This document shows, in pieces, positions 26,682 to 35,154 of a DNA stretch of 64,000 nt. Within the stretch, counting starts at the first letter, position 1. Each line of letters starts with the position of its first letter. The stretch covers positions 769,001-833,000 of the forward strand of contig NZ_CP065359.1 of NCBI RefSeq assembly GCF_019904295.1, written 5' to 3'. Under the pieces are notes generated by a model. That model did not search any database. It was not told the origin of the DNA and was given only the letters and a program-made list of their open reading frames with translations. The position numbers and the translations under genes were made by a program. This DNA is from Ruegeria sp. SCSIO 43209. GTDB lineage: Bacteria > Pseudomonadota > Alphaproteobacteria > Rhodobacterales > Rhodobacteraceae.

Positions 26682-27721
26682 CCTTCATACAGCGGGTGAT
26701 CGGACCTGATGGGAAGAGCAACGCGCTGCCCGGTGCGCGCCGCGTGATAAATCGCTGTCACAAGGCCGATGGATGCAGCGCCATCCTTCAGCGTAACGGC
26801 CGAATTTGCCTCGGACCGCAGCGCCCTGCCGACTTCGGTAAAGAACCCTTCGAAACCTGTTGGCTCGTCAGTGGCGGCTGCAAGGGCCTCGTCGATAGCG
26901 GCTTGATACACAGGGTCTCGCGCGACGAATGTCCAGGGCGTTTGACCCGGGTCATAGGGTTCGGTGCCAGAGGTGGCGGTCACCTTTTCAAAGACTAGCC
27001 GCAGGCGGGTTTCGTCCGTGGCGGCGCCCAGGGTGATATTGCTTGTGCACAAAGCTCCGGAAGTCATACCAAAGCAGATCGCGGCGCAGTCTTCGGTCTC
27101 GATCGGGTTTACCCGCGTTGTGGCCATCGCAGACACCCAGGCGACATCACCCGCGATATGAGTCAGCAGATCATGGTTGTGGATGGCATGGCCCAGCACT
27201 GCGCCGCCGCGTTCACCAGCCCATGTTCCCCGCCACGGCACCGCGTAATAGTCTGCCCCTCGGGACCAATGGGTCTCAAGCGCGGCAGTTTGGACCGCTC
27301 CGGTCAGGCCTGCGCGTTGCAGGTGGCGCAGTTGGGCCAGTGACGGCCCCCACCGGTATTGAAACACCGGAAACACCTGCTTGCCCGCGCTGCGTATGGC
27401 TGCCGTGATCCGATCCACATCTTGCATCGAGGTCGCAAGAGGCTTTTCGCAGACAACGTGTTTTCCTGCGGCCAGTGCTGCAAGGGTGGTCGGTACATGC
27501 AGATGGGGCGGCAGGCAGATGTCGATGACATCAATCGCCGGATCATCAAGAGCGTCCTGAATGTTGGTTAGTGCTCGAAAATCCGAGTTCTGCCGTATCT
27601 GTTCGATCCGGTCCGTATTCTGGTCGACCACGGCGGCTACGCGAAAGGTGCGGTCAAGCCGTTCCAGAGCGTCCAGATGTTGCGCACCGATACCTGCGCC
27701 AAGGATCGCAACGTTGATCAT
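26669..27721 (-). CDS. Gfo/Idh/MocA family oxidoreductase, first of three in tandem
   Basis: The 350-residue protein has the NAD(P)-binding N-terminus VAILGAGIGAQHLDALERL and the family's catalytic EKP motif (CEKPLATSM). It continues with the alpha/beta C-terminal domain (LGHAIHNHDLLTHIAG) containing the conserved His. Such enzymes oxidise or reduce sugars, inositols and keto-sugars. It overlaps uxuA and the second Gfo/Idh gene (ATGA), so expression is coupled. The substrate is unknown. Confidence 0.88.
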   Translation of the reverse strand: MINVAILGAGIGAQHLDALERLDRTFRVAAVVDQNTDRIEQIRQNSDFRALTNIQDALDDPAIDVIDICLPPHLHVPTTLAALAAGKHVVCEKPLATSMQDVDRITAAIRSAGKQVFPVFQYRWGPSLAQLRHLQRAGLTGAVQTAALETHWSRGADYYAVPWRGTWAGERGGAVLGHAIHNHDLLTHIAGDVAWVSAMATTRVNPIETEDCAAICFGMTSGALCTSNITLGAATDETRLRLVFEKVTATSGTEPYDPGQTPWTFVARDPVYQAAIDEALAAATDEPTGFEGFFTEVGRALRSEANSAVTLKDGAASIGLVTAIYHAARTGQRVALPIRSDHPLYEGWLP

Positions 27722-28719
27722 CTGCGTTCCGCCATTTCCTGCGCGTGCAGTGCCAGTTCCATGACCGTAAAGCAGTGGGTCTGTGTCATCGCGGTTTCGG
27801 TCCGGTTGCGGATGTCATCGGCCAGGCGCGCGAAGTAGGGAAGGCCGGCGTCGGCTGCGTCGATCTTTTGGCAGGTTTCACCATTGACGAGGATCAGATG
27901 GTCTGTCCCTGAGGCCCCACCCACATCGACGTATTTCCGCAACTCGATATATCCTTCGGTTCCGAGGATCGTCAGACGACCATCCCCCCAGTTTGGCAAG
28001 GCATCCGGCGTGAACCAGTCAACCCGGATGTACCCGGTGCCATTCTCGCTTCTTAGATTGAGTTCTCCGAAATCCTGCAATCCGGGATCTTTGGGGTTTG
28101 CGTAGTTCGCCACATAAGCGCTCGTGAGTTCTGCGGTTTTCGAACCTGTGTAATGCAAGAACTGATCGATTTGATGCGAGGCGATGTCGGTCAGAATGCC
28201 GCCATAGCGGTCACGCTGAAAAAACCAATCCGGCCGGGTTGCCCGGTTTAATCGGTGCGGGCCAAGCCCAACCGTCTGGATCACGCGCCCGATGGCACCG
28301 GACTCGACCAACTCGGTCGCCCGGGTGCTGACGGGCGTTTCAAATCGTTCGGAAAAATTCACCGACCAGATTCTACCGGTGTCGGCGACAGCTCGCTTGA
28401 TCTGGTCGAGTTGCTCGAACGTCGTGCAGCCCGGCTTGTCGCTCATGACATCCATGCCGTTTTGCATGGCGCGGATCGTCAACGCGGCCCTATCTGCCGG
28501 TATTGCCGAAATCAGCGCCAGATCCGCCCCACTGGTTAGGGCGTCTTCCAGTCGGGCCAGCCGCGGAATATCGGGAAACCTTTTGACGTAGCCCGGTAGC
28601 GTTTCCGGATCGCCTTGTGTCCAGTAGCCAACGCAGTCCACGCCGATTTTACGCATGTTTTCCGTCATGCCATAGATATGGCGGTGGTCCAGGCCAAGGG
28701 CGACGCAGGTCAGGCTCAT
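27718..28719 (-). CDS. Gfo/Idh/MocA family oxidoreductase, second of three in tandem
   Basis: From the ATG at 28719 the protein has 333 residues. A longer frame to 28869 only overlaps the next gene and adds Arg/His-rich sequence with no family match. The N-terminus TCVALGLDHRHIYGMTENM departs from the usual GxGxxG motif, so the cofactor loop is atypical. DKPGC takes the place of the EKP motif. The domain SDIASHQIDQFLHYTG (TDIASHQIDQ) carries the conserved His. The divergent cofactor loop may mean altered cofactor use or a different role. Both ends overlap neighbouring genes by four bases. Confidence 0.82.
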   Translation of the reverse strand: MSLTCVALGLDHRHIYGMTENMRKIGVDCVGYWTQGDPETLPGYVKRFPDIPRLARLEDALTSGADLALISAIPADRAALTIRAMQNGMDVMSDKPGCTTFEQLDQIKRAVADTGRIWSVNFSERFETPVSTRATELVESGAIGRVIQTVGLGPHRLNRATRPDWFFQRDRYGGILTDIASHQIDQFLHYTGSKTAELTSAYVANYANPKDPGLQDFGELNLRSENGTGYIRVDWFTPDALPNWGDGRLTILGTEGYIELRKYVDVGGASGTDHLILVNGETCQKIDAADAGLPYFARLADDIRNRTETAMTQTHCFTVMELALHAQEMAERR

Positions 28720-29732
28720 GAGATGACTCGTGTTTTCTGGCCGGTTCGATTGGCGATCTGCATCGCGTCTATGACGGCGTGGGTCAAAAGGGCACTGCGT
28801 CCGGTGGCCATGGGCAGCGTGCCATCGGCAACAGCCTTGGCGAAATCCTCGATGACCGCCTGATGCCAAGCATGGGTGAACGCCATGGGATCGGCCCCTC
28901 CGCCTGTGGCGGACGTTTCGCCAACCGTGGATTTATGACCATCGAAAGTCGTTAAGGTCAGGACACCTGACTCCAAATGCGCTTTGGCGCGTGTGCCTTG
29001 GATGGTAATGGACTCAGCGGCCCCGGGATATTCGGCAGTAGTCGCCATCATAGTGCCCACTGCGCCGTTATCCATTTCAAAGATTGTACCTGCCCAATCC
29101 TCAGCTTCGAGAACGTGTAACGGAGTTTTTCTCATCATGGCTTGAATGCCCGAGATCGGCCCCAGCAGCCACATCGCAAGATCAAGCGTGTGGATTGCCT
29201 GCGAGATCATGACACCGCCTCCGTCGCGCGCATAAGTGCCGCGACCCGGCTCGTCATAGTAGCTCTGATCGCGCCACCAGGGGACACGGATCTCCACCGT
29301 GGCGATCGCGCCCAGCTCACCCTGTTCAATGGCTGATTTCAGCGCCTGCGAGGCGGCGCGGGCGCGGTGCTGAAAGACGATGCCCAGCGGCACACCGGTT
29401 ACCTCGCACTGCTCGACGATGGCTGTCGCGGCGCCCAGCGTTCTCTCGATGGGCTTTTCCATCAGGATCGGTTTCGAAGCGCTCGAAAGAACCCGAACCA
29501 ACTCTGAGCGCTGATCGGGCGGTGTTGCGATGATCGCAAAGTCGACGTTTGGGTCGTCTGCGATTTCCTCGATCGAGCCGAATGCGCGGGTGCCTTTTCG
29601 CTGCGCGAACTCAGCTGCTTTTTCACAGTTGCGCCCGAGGACGCCGGCAAGACTGAGGCCTTGATCCGATGCTTGAATGGCAGCGACATGCGTGCCCGAA
29701 ACCATCCCCAAACCAATCAGCGCAATATTCAT
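28716..29732 (-). CDS. Gfo/Idh/MocA family oxidoreductase, third of three in tandem
   Basis: The 338-residue protein has a standard NAD(P)-binding start ALIGLGMVSGTHVAAIQAS, the EKP motif in LMEKPIERTLG and the C-terminal ISQAIHTLDLAMWLLGP with the conserved His. It is the first gene of a minus-strand operon (three Gfo/Idh genes, uxuA, then the dehydrogenase-isomerase-yjbQ group). Transcription starts in a 102-base gap shared with the divergent uxaC. The likely role is redox interconversion of a sugar or sugar acid feeding UxuA, which is inference. Confidence 0.9.
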   Translation of the reverse strand: MNIALIGLGMVSGTHVAAIQASDQGLSLAGVLGRNCEKAAEFAQRKGTRAFGSIEEIADDPNVDFAIIATPPDQRSELVRVLSSASKPILMEKPIERTLGAATAIVEQCEVTGVPLGIVFQHRARAASQALKSAIEQGELGAIATVEIRVPWWRDQSYYDEPGRGTYARDGGGVMISQAIHTLDLAMWLLGPISGIQAMMRKTPLHVLEAEDWAGTIFEMDNGAVGTMMATTAEYPGAAESITIQGTRAKAHLESGVLTLTTFDGHKSTVGETSATGGGADPMAFTHAWHQAVIEDFAKAVADGTLPMATGRSALLTHAVIDAMQIANRTGQKTRVIS

Positions 29733-29834
29733 TCATTCCCCCGGATCACACGGTCAGTCTGCGGGTTCGAACGGGAAAGATGCAACCATTAAAAACTGTG
29801 TTAACAATTGCGGGCAGCAGTATCGGAGGCAGAA

Positions 29835-31199
29835 TTGACTGGCAATTTGAATGGCATGGCAGAAAACCTGTACTTGGGCATCAAGGACCTGCCAATCGTG
29901 TCTCCGCATGGTCACTGCGATCCGGGGTGGTTTGCAACCGATGAGCCGTTTCTCAACCCGGCAGAGCTGCTTGTGGTTCCCGACCATTACGTGTTCCGTA
30001 TGCTCTATTCGCAGGGCGTTCCCTTGTCCGAACTTGGCGTTGGGGAAGAGGGGCGAAAGAAGGATCCCCGCGTCGTTTTTCGCACCTTTGCCGAACACTG
30101 GCATCTGTTTCTGGGAACGCCATCCCGGATCTGGATAAGCTACGTGCTGCACGAAACGCTGGGCGTGTCTGAGGCGTTGTCTTCTCGCACGGCTGACCTG
30201 ATTTATGATGAGATCTCAGAAAAGCTGACGCGACCCGAATTTCGTCCGAGGGCTTTGTTCGACAGGTTTGGGATCGAGGTTCTGGCGACCACGGATTCCG
30301 CTCTTGACGCACTCGTGGAGCATCGGGAGATCCGTACAAGCGGTTGGGGCGGGCGGGTTGTTCCGACGTTCCGCCCAGACGGGGTTTTGGATGGGGCGGA
30401 CCCGGAGTTCGTACAGAACCTGAACAAGTTGGCCGAGCTGACAGGCTGCGATCTGGACAGCTATGATGGCTACCTCAACGCGCTGCGAATGCGGCGGGCT
30501 TATTTCATCCAGCTGGGATGTACTGCCACCGACCACGGTATCGAACGCGTAAAGACCGAGTGGCTGGACGACCCGGAAGCGCTGTACCAGCGGCTGAGAC
30601 GGCGGGAAGGTACCGAACAGGATGCTCGCCGGTTCTATGGGCATATGCTGATCGAAATGGCGCAGATGTCTGTCGATGATGGCCTGACAATGCAGATACA
30701 TGCTGGCAGCAAGCGCAACACGAACCACGCGGTACTGCGGGACTTCGGACGGGACAAGGGGGCCGACATTCCAATCGCGATGGATTGGGCCACGGGCCTT
30801 GAGGCGCTATTGAACCGGGTCGGTAACTCGGCAGAACTGCGCATCATACTTTTCACATTGGACGAAAGCACCTATGCCCGTGAATTGGCCCCGATGGCGG
30901 GACATTGGCCGTGCCTTAGGATCGGGCCGCCTTGGTGGTTCCACGACAGCCCAGCCGGGATTGCGCGGTATTTCGATCAGGTCGTTGAAACGGCCGGATA
31001 TTACAATCTGGCCGGATTCAATGACGACACGCGGGCTTTTCTGTCCATTCCTGCACGTCACGACCTGTGGCGACGGGGTGTGGCGTTTCATCTGGCCGAG
31101 CAGGTTGCGCGCGGCTATTTCGGTCGGGACAGTGCCGAGCATCTGGCGAGATTGCTGGCGGTCGATCTGGCGAAACAGGTTTACGGGTTGCAAAGCTAG
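29835..31199 (+). CDS. uxaC: Glucuronate isomerase UxaC
   Basis: The protein resembles UxaC, the metal-dependent uronate isomerase of the amidohydrolase-like superfamily that converts D-glucuronate to D-fructuronate or galacturonate to tagaturonate. Evidence includes SPHGHCDP (His25 and His27), the long central FRTFAEHWHLFLGTPSRIW, MQIHAGSKRNTNH and the closing GFNDDTRAFLSIPARHD. I chose a TTG start at 29835 because it lies five bases after GGAGG. The upstream TTG at 29808 has no such site. This gives 454 residues, somewhat below E. coli UxaC (470). It is directly followed by uxuB (TAG then ATG). Confidence 0.93.
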   Translation: MTGNLNGMAENLYLGIKDLPIVSPHGHCDPGWFATDEPFLNPAELLVVPDHYVFRMLYSQGVPLSELGVGEEGRKKDPRVVFRTFAEHWHLFLGTPSRIWISYVLHETLGVSEALSSRTADLIYDEISEKLTRPEFRPRALFDRFGIEVLATTDSALDALVEHREIRTSGWGGRVVPTFRPDGVLDGADPEFVQNLNKLAELTGCDLDSYDGYLNALRMRRAYFIQLGCTATDHGIERVKTEWLDDPEALYQRLRRREGTEQDARRFYGHMLIEMAQMSVDDGLTMQIHAGSKRNTNHAVLRDFGRDKGADIPIAMDWATGLEALLNRVGNSAELRIILFTLDESTYARELAPMAGHWPCLRIGPPWWFHDSPAGIARYFDQVVETAGYYNLAGFNDDTRAFLSIPARHDLWRRGVAFHLAEQVARGYFGRDSAEHLARLLAVDLAKQVYGLQS

Positions 31200-32396
31200 A
31201 TGGGTACAATTCTTCACTTCGGTCTTGGAAACTTCGCCCGGGCGCATTTGCTGGACTACACCGATCAAGCGGGCGGATGGGACGTTGTCGGCGTCAGCCT
31301 GCGTTCATCCTCGGTTCGGGATGGATTGGCCCGACAGGGTTTCGAGTACGATTTGTGCGTACAGGGGCAGGGAGTCCGGCGCATCAAAGCTCTGCGTGAC
31401 GTTCTGGTCGCGCCCAAGGATCGCGCAGAGATATTCGATGTGATGGCGGATGCCGAGATCATTTCGGCAACCGTTACCGAAAAAGGTTATCACTTGGACG
31501 CCGCGGGCAAGCTGAACCTTCAGGACCCGGCGATTGCCGCCGATCTGGCAGGGCAAGGGCCTGCGACGCTGATCGGGTTTTTAGCTTATGGCCTTGCTGA
31601 ACGGCGCAGGCCAGTAACGGTACTAAGTTGTGACAATCGCATGGAAAACGGCAAGACGCTCGAAACGGCAGTTGCCGATTTTGCGGAAGCAGCCGGTCTG
31701 GACGTGAATTGGGACTCTGTTCGCTTTCCCAACGCGATGGTCGACCGGATCACCCCGGCTACCACGGACGCCGTTCGCGCAATCAGCGGCGATCCTATGG
31801 CTGTTCCGACCGAGGCGTTCTCGGAGTGGGTGATCGAAGACAGCTTCTCCGGTCCGCACCCGGATTGGCCGGGAGTGCAACTGGTCGATGACGTAGCCCC
31901 GCACGAGATGCGAAAGCTGCGCATGTTGAACGGTGCCCATTCCCTGTTGGCTTATGCCGGGTTGGAGCGGGGCATGACCTACGTCCACGAAGCGGTTCGA
32001 GACCCGGTTTTGCGCCCGCTGGTTTCTGAGTTGATGAAGGATGCGGGCGCAACGCTGCCCGCTGCACTGCAAGCACAGGTTCCGGATTATGCCGAGGCTT
32101 TGTTGCGCCGCTTTGAAAACCCCGAGCTGGCGCATCGTCTGGACCAAATCGCGATGGATGGCAGCCAGAAGCTGCCGTATCGGTTTGTTCCCACACTCCG
32201 TGAGACCGGCTCTCAGGCGGTGATTGCAGGGATGCGGGCCTGGATCTCTTTTTGCATGTCCGAGATCGCAAAGGGCAGGGCGCTGAACGATCCTTGCGCG
32301 TCGGAAATTGCCACGGCCGTCAAGCAGCCGGACCCGGTAGCGCTGCTTTTGGGTCTCGTTGGCGCTGAGGATCTCGCGCCACTTATCCGGGAATGA
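31200..32396 (+). CDS. uxuB: Mannitol dehydrogenase-family fructuronate/tagaturonate reductase (UxuB type)
   Basis: The 398-residue protein starts ILHFGLGNFARAHLLDYTD, the polyol-specific long-chain dehydrogenase motif, and has VLSCDNRMENG, WVIEDSF and KLRMLNGAHSLLAYAG, the catalytic-lysine helix of the family. It is shorter than E. coli UxuB (486). UxuB reduces fructuronate to mannonate and UxaB reduces tagaturonate to altronate. Because both uxuA and uxaA genes lie nearby and no second member of this family is present, this enzyme might serve both branches. It starts immediately after uxaC. Its 3' end overlaps the convergent kdgK by 14 bases. Confidence 0.88.
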   Translation: MGTILHFGLGNFARAHLLDYTDQAGGWDVVGVSLRSSSVRDGLARQGFEYDLCVQGQGVRRIKALRDVLVAPKDRAEIFDVMADAEIISATVTEKGYHLDAAGKLNLQDPAIAADLAGQGPATLIGFLAYGLAERRRPVTVLSCDNRMENGKTLETAVADFAEAAGLDVNWDSVRFPNAMVDRITPATTDAVRAISGDPMAVPTEAFSEWVIEDSFSGPHPDWPGVQLVDDVAPHEMRKLRMLNGAHSLLAYAGLERGMTYVHEAVRDPVLRPLVSELMKDAGATLPAALQAQVPDYAEALLRRFENPELAHRLDQIAMDGSQKLPYRFVPTLRETGSQAVIAGMRAWISFCMSEIAKGRALNDPCASEIATAVKQPDPVALLLGLVGAEDLAPLIRE

Positions 32397-33246
32397 TCGC
32401 GCCGCGGAACTGAACAACGGTGGAAGCCAGATTGTGTCCAGCCATCAGGGCGTCGGCCTGTGACTTCCCCATCAGCAAGGCCGCGAGGTACCCACCGTTG
32501 AAACTGTCGCCCGCCGCTGTCGTATCCAGCACGTTTTTGGCAGGTTCATAGGTTTGGTCAGTGTTCTGACCGATGGACAAAGGGCCATTCTCTCCGCGTT
32601 TCAACGCACCGACACCGTGATGATCGGCAAAGCGTGCAGCCACCTGGTCCGCGCTTTCCCCGAACAATGCCATCTCGTCGTCAATGGACGGCAGGGCAAT
32701 GTCTGCACGTTGCCAAAGCCGTTGGTTAATCTGCCGAGCGTGTTGGACGCTGTCCCAAAGACGCGGACGAAAGTTGCTGTCATATACCAACCGAACGGAA
32801 GAGCCTTCGAGCCAGTCCAGAAGCGCAAGCCTGACTGCATGCGGAAGAATGGCCACGGAAATCCCTGACAAGTACAGCACGTCGTAACCGTTCAGCGGGC
32901 TGAAGTCGTGATCGGCAAAAAGCTGGCGGGCGGCCGCCTCGCTGCGCCAATAGGTAAAGCTGCGTTCACCGTCCGCAGATGTCGTGATCGCGTATAGTCC
33001 CGGAGAGGCGTTCGGAATGATGCGGATGCCGGATGTTCCGATGTCATGACTGGCGATGAAGTCCACGATACGCCTTGAGAACGGGTCGTCGCCTAGACAT
33101 GTCACATACTCCACCTGCAGGTCAGGCGCGGCACGGTGCATGTAGATGGCCGTGTTCAGCGTATCCCCCGCGACGCCCACCTTTGCGCCGGTTTCCAGCA
33201 TGGACAATTCGATCATTGCTTCGCCGATGCAGGCAATTCGCGTCAT
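32383..33246 (-). CDS. kdgK: 2-keto-3-deoxygluconate kinase KdgK (PfkB family)
   Basis: The 287-residue PfkB-family kinase opens IACIGEAMIELSM, has VAGDTLNTAIYMHR near the substrate site, and ends with DTTAAGDSFNGGYLAAL, which holds the anion hole and catalytic Asp. Length and motifs suit KdgK, which phosphorylates KDG to KDPG. This gives the common exit of the mannonate and altronate branches. It is the last gene of the ten-gene minus-strand operon and overlaps the EamA gene start by four bases. No KDPG aldolase gene is present in the window. Confidence 0.92.
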   Translation of the reverse strand: MTRIACIGEAMIELSMLETGAKVGVAGDTLNTAIYMHRAAPDLQVEYVTCLGDDPFSRRIVDFIASHDIGTSGIRIIPNASPGLYAITTSADGERSFTYWRSEAAARQLFADHDFSPLNGYDVLYLSGISVAILPHAVRLALLDWLEGSSVRLVYDSNFRPRLWDSVQHARQINQRLWQRADIALPSIDDEMALFGESADQVAARFADHHGVGALKRGENGPLSIGQNTDQTYEPAKNVLDTTAAGDSFNGGYLAALLMGKSQADALMAGHNLASTVVQFRGAIIPG

Positions 33247-34124
33247 TTCTTTTCTCTTTTCCAGATGATGAGACCGGCAGCCATGATCAGCGCAGCCCCC
33301 GCCAACGTGAATGCGTCCGGTACCGTGTCAAAGAACAGATAACCCCAGATTGCCACGTAGATTAGGAACGAATAGGTGAATGGCATCAACTGGTTCGCCG
33401 TTCCAAACCGATGCGCGTTCGTCAGCAGCTGATGCCCGCACCAACCAAACACACCAAGGCCGATCAGTACAATCAGGCTCCACGTGTTTTCTGGCTGGAC
33501 CCAAAACCAGATGGCGAACGGCAACAGGACCACCGTACCGGTAAGCCCGAGGTAGAATTGCATAGTGTCCACGGCAACAACCCCGGACAGCCTGCGCGTC
33601 ATAATCGAGTACAAAGCCAAAGCGGTGGCATTATATACGATCAGCAGCATGGTCGGATGAAAGGCCGAACCAAACGGCCGTACGACAACCAACACCCCCA
33701 GAAAGCCCAGGATGATAGCCGCCCAACGCCATGGGCCCACGCTTTCTTTCAATACAAAGACGGACAGAAAGCACACGATGACCGGGCTTGAGAACATGAT
33801 TGCCGACACAACGGTCAGTGGCAAAAACCGTAGGGCATAAAAATTGAAAACGGTCGCCGAGATCAGCAGCAAGGCCCGGCTTATCACCTGCCATGGATGG
33901 TCAGTCTTGAACCGACCGGCCTCTATCCCGCCCTTGGCGATCACGCCCACTGAGATCACGAAGTGCCCCGCATAGCGCATGAACGCCAACTGAAATGCCG
34001 GCACGCCGGCCAACGCCAACCACTTGGCCCCAAGATCCACCAGCGAAAAGAATAGCCACGCCGTCAGCATCAGCACGATGCCAAGGCGCGGCAGGTCCGC
34101 AGTGGGGTTGGCGGAGACGGCCAT
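33243..34124 (-). CDS. EamA/DMT-family transporter
   Basis: The 293-residue protein has about ten hydrophobic segments and two EamA-type halves. The first half contains WLFFSLVDLGAKWLALAG and AIMFSSPVIVCFLSVFVLKE, the latter being the conserved end of an EamA repeat. The second half contains LMPFTYSFLIYVAIWGYLFF. It is an inner-membrane drug/metabolite exporter or permease. It lies between the reductase gene and kdgK in the same operon, so it may export or import a sugar-acid intermediate. The direction and substrate cannot be read. Confidence 0.88.
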   Translation of the reverse strand: MAVSANPTADLPRLGIVLMLTAWLFFSLVDLGAKWLALAGVPAFQLAFMRYAGHFVISVGVIAKGGIEAGRFKTDHPWQVISRALLLISATVFNFYALRFLPLTVVSAIMFSSPVIVCFLSVFVLKESVGPWRWAAIILGFLGVLVVVRPFGSAFHPTMLLIVYNATALALYSIMTRRLSGVVAVDTMQFYLGLTGTVVLLPFAIWFWVQPENTWSLIVLIGLGVFGWCGHQLLTNAHRFGTANQLMPFTYSFLIYVAIWGYLFFDTVPDAFTLAGAALIMAAGLIIWKREKK

Positions 34125-34127
34125 CGA

Positions 34128-35015
34128 TCAGGTGTTGAAACGCTTGACGTAGTAGTCAACCATCTGGCTGACCATGTCGTCCGCCTGACCGTGGTCGCGC
34201 GCGTCATTCAGCGCCGAAAGTGCCCCCTGCGACATCAAGCTGATAACGCCTGCCTCGCGTGCCATACGGTCATAATACCCAAGGTCTTTTGCTGCGTTCT
34301 TGATCGCAAAGGCCAGCTGGTTTGGGTCGTTCTCGACGCCGTAGGCTTTGACAAAATCCATCATTCCGGAATGCAACGGCCCTGCGGCCATAACGTCATA
34401 CACTTGCTTGCGGTCAACACCGGTGATGTCAGCCATGGCAAAGGCTTCGGCCATCGCGTTCGCAACGGTCATTCCGAAGAAGTTGTTGATCAGCTTGATC
34501 GTGTGCCCGGACCCAACGGGGCCAAGGTAAAAAACGTTTTCGCCCAAATCTTTCAGTGTCGGCTCGGCCTTGTCAAAGGCAGCCTTGTCTCCAGACGTCA
34601 TAATGTTGAGCTTGCCTTCTAGCGCGTGTGAAGGTGTCCGGCCAAGCGGTGCATCAAGATAGCTTCCGTCGGCTGCGGCAACCTCCTCGGCCAAGGCGCG
34701 TGTGCTGCCAGGAAGCGAGGTGCCAAAGTCGATGACAATCGCGCCGGACTTCAATCCCGCAATCACTCCATCTGCACCGTGCATTCGGCTCTCGACCTGT
34801 TCGGAGGTGCCCATGCACAGCATCACGATGTCGCTGGCCTGAGCCAGTTCTTGGGCGTTTCGCATCTCGCGGGCGCCTCGGTCAATCGCGGCGTCCAGGT
34901 ACGTGCGGTCGCGGTTTCCCAATACAGCGACCGAATATCCTTGGTCCAACAGTCGGCTAACCATGGCTCCGCCCATTAGTCCCAAGCCGATAAACCCGAT
35001 TGATGGTTTGCTCAT
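34128..35015 (-). CDS. Tartronate semialdehyde reductase-like beta-hydroxyacid dehydrogenase (GarR family)
   Basis: The 295-residue protein has GFIGLGLMGGAMVSRLL, the substrate signature LDAPLGRTPSHALEGKLNIM (a variant of DAPVSGG), and the catalytic lysine in HTIKLINNFFGM, the canonical KxxNN. The known family activities are reduction of 2-hydroxy-3-oxopropionate and oxidation of 3-hydroxy acids. The unusual GRTP segment in place of VSGG suggests a subfamily with distinct substrate, in line with those in aldarate clusters. It is followed after three bases by the EamA gene. Confidence 0.9.
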   Translation of the reverse strand: MSKPSIGFIGLGLMGGAMVSRLLDQGYSVAVLGNRDRTYLDAAIDRGAREMRNAQELAQASDIVMLCMGTSEQVESRMHGADGVIAGLKSGAIVIDFGTSLPGSTRALAEEVAAADGSYLDAPLGRTPSHALEGKLNIMTSGDKAAFDKAEPTLKDLGENVFYLGPVGSGHTIKLINNFFGMTVANAMAEAFAMADITGVDRKQVYDVMAAGPLHSGMMDFVKAYGVENDPNQLAFAIKNAAKDLGYYDRMAREAGVISLMSQGALSALNDARDHGQADDMVSQMVDYYVKRFNT

Positions 35016-35154
35016 TGGTTTCCCTTTCCGTGAATGTGTCTGGTTTTTATTCTTGTGTTTGTTGCGGGCGGCTTTGCTTTTTTAATGCTCATATTGCCCG
35101 GTGGATAATCATTGGTTTTTGGGTGGTCCGGCATTTGGCCGGGCCGCATGTCCA

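Noticed and set aside
29733..29834. Possible operator GTTAAC-containing palindrome between the Gfo/Idh gene and uxaC
   Set aside because: Only a short GTGTTAACAAT-like near symmetry is present, too weak to call.
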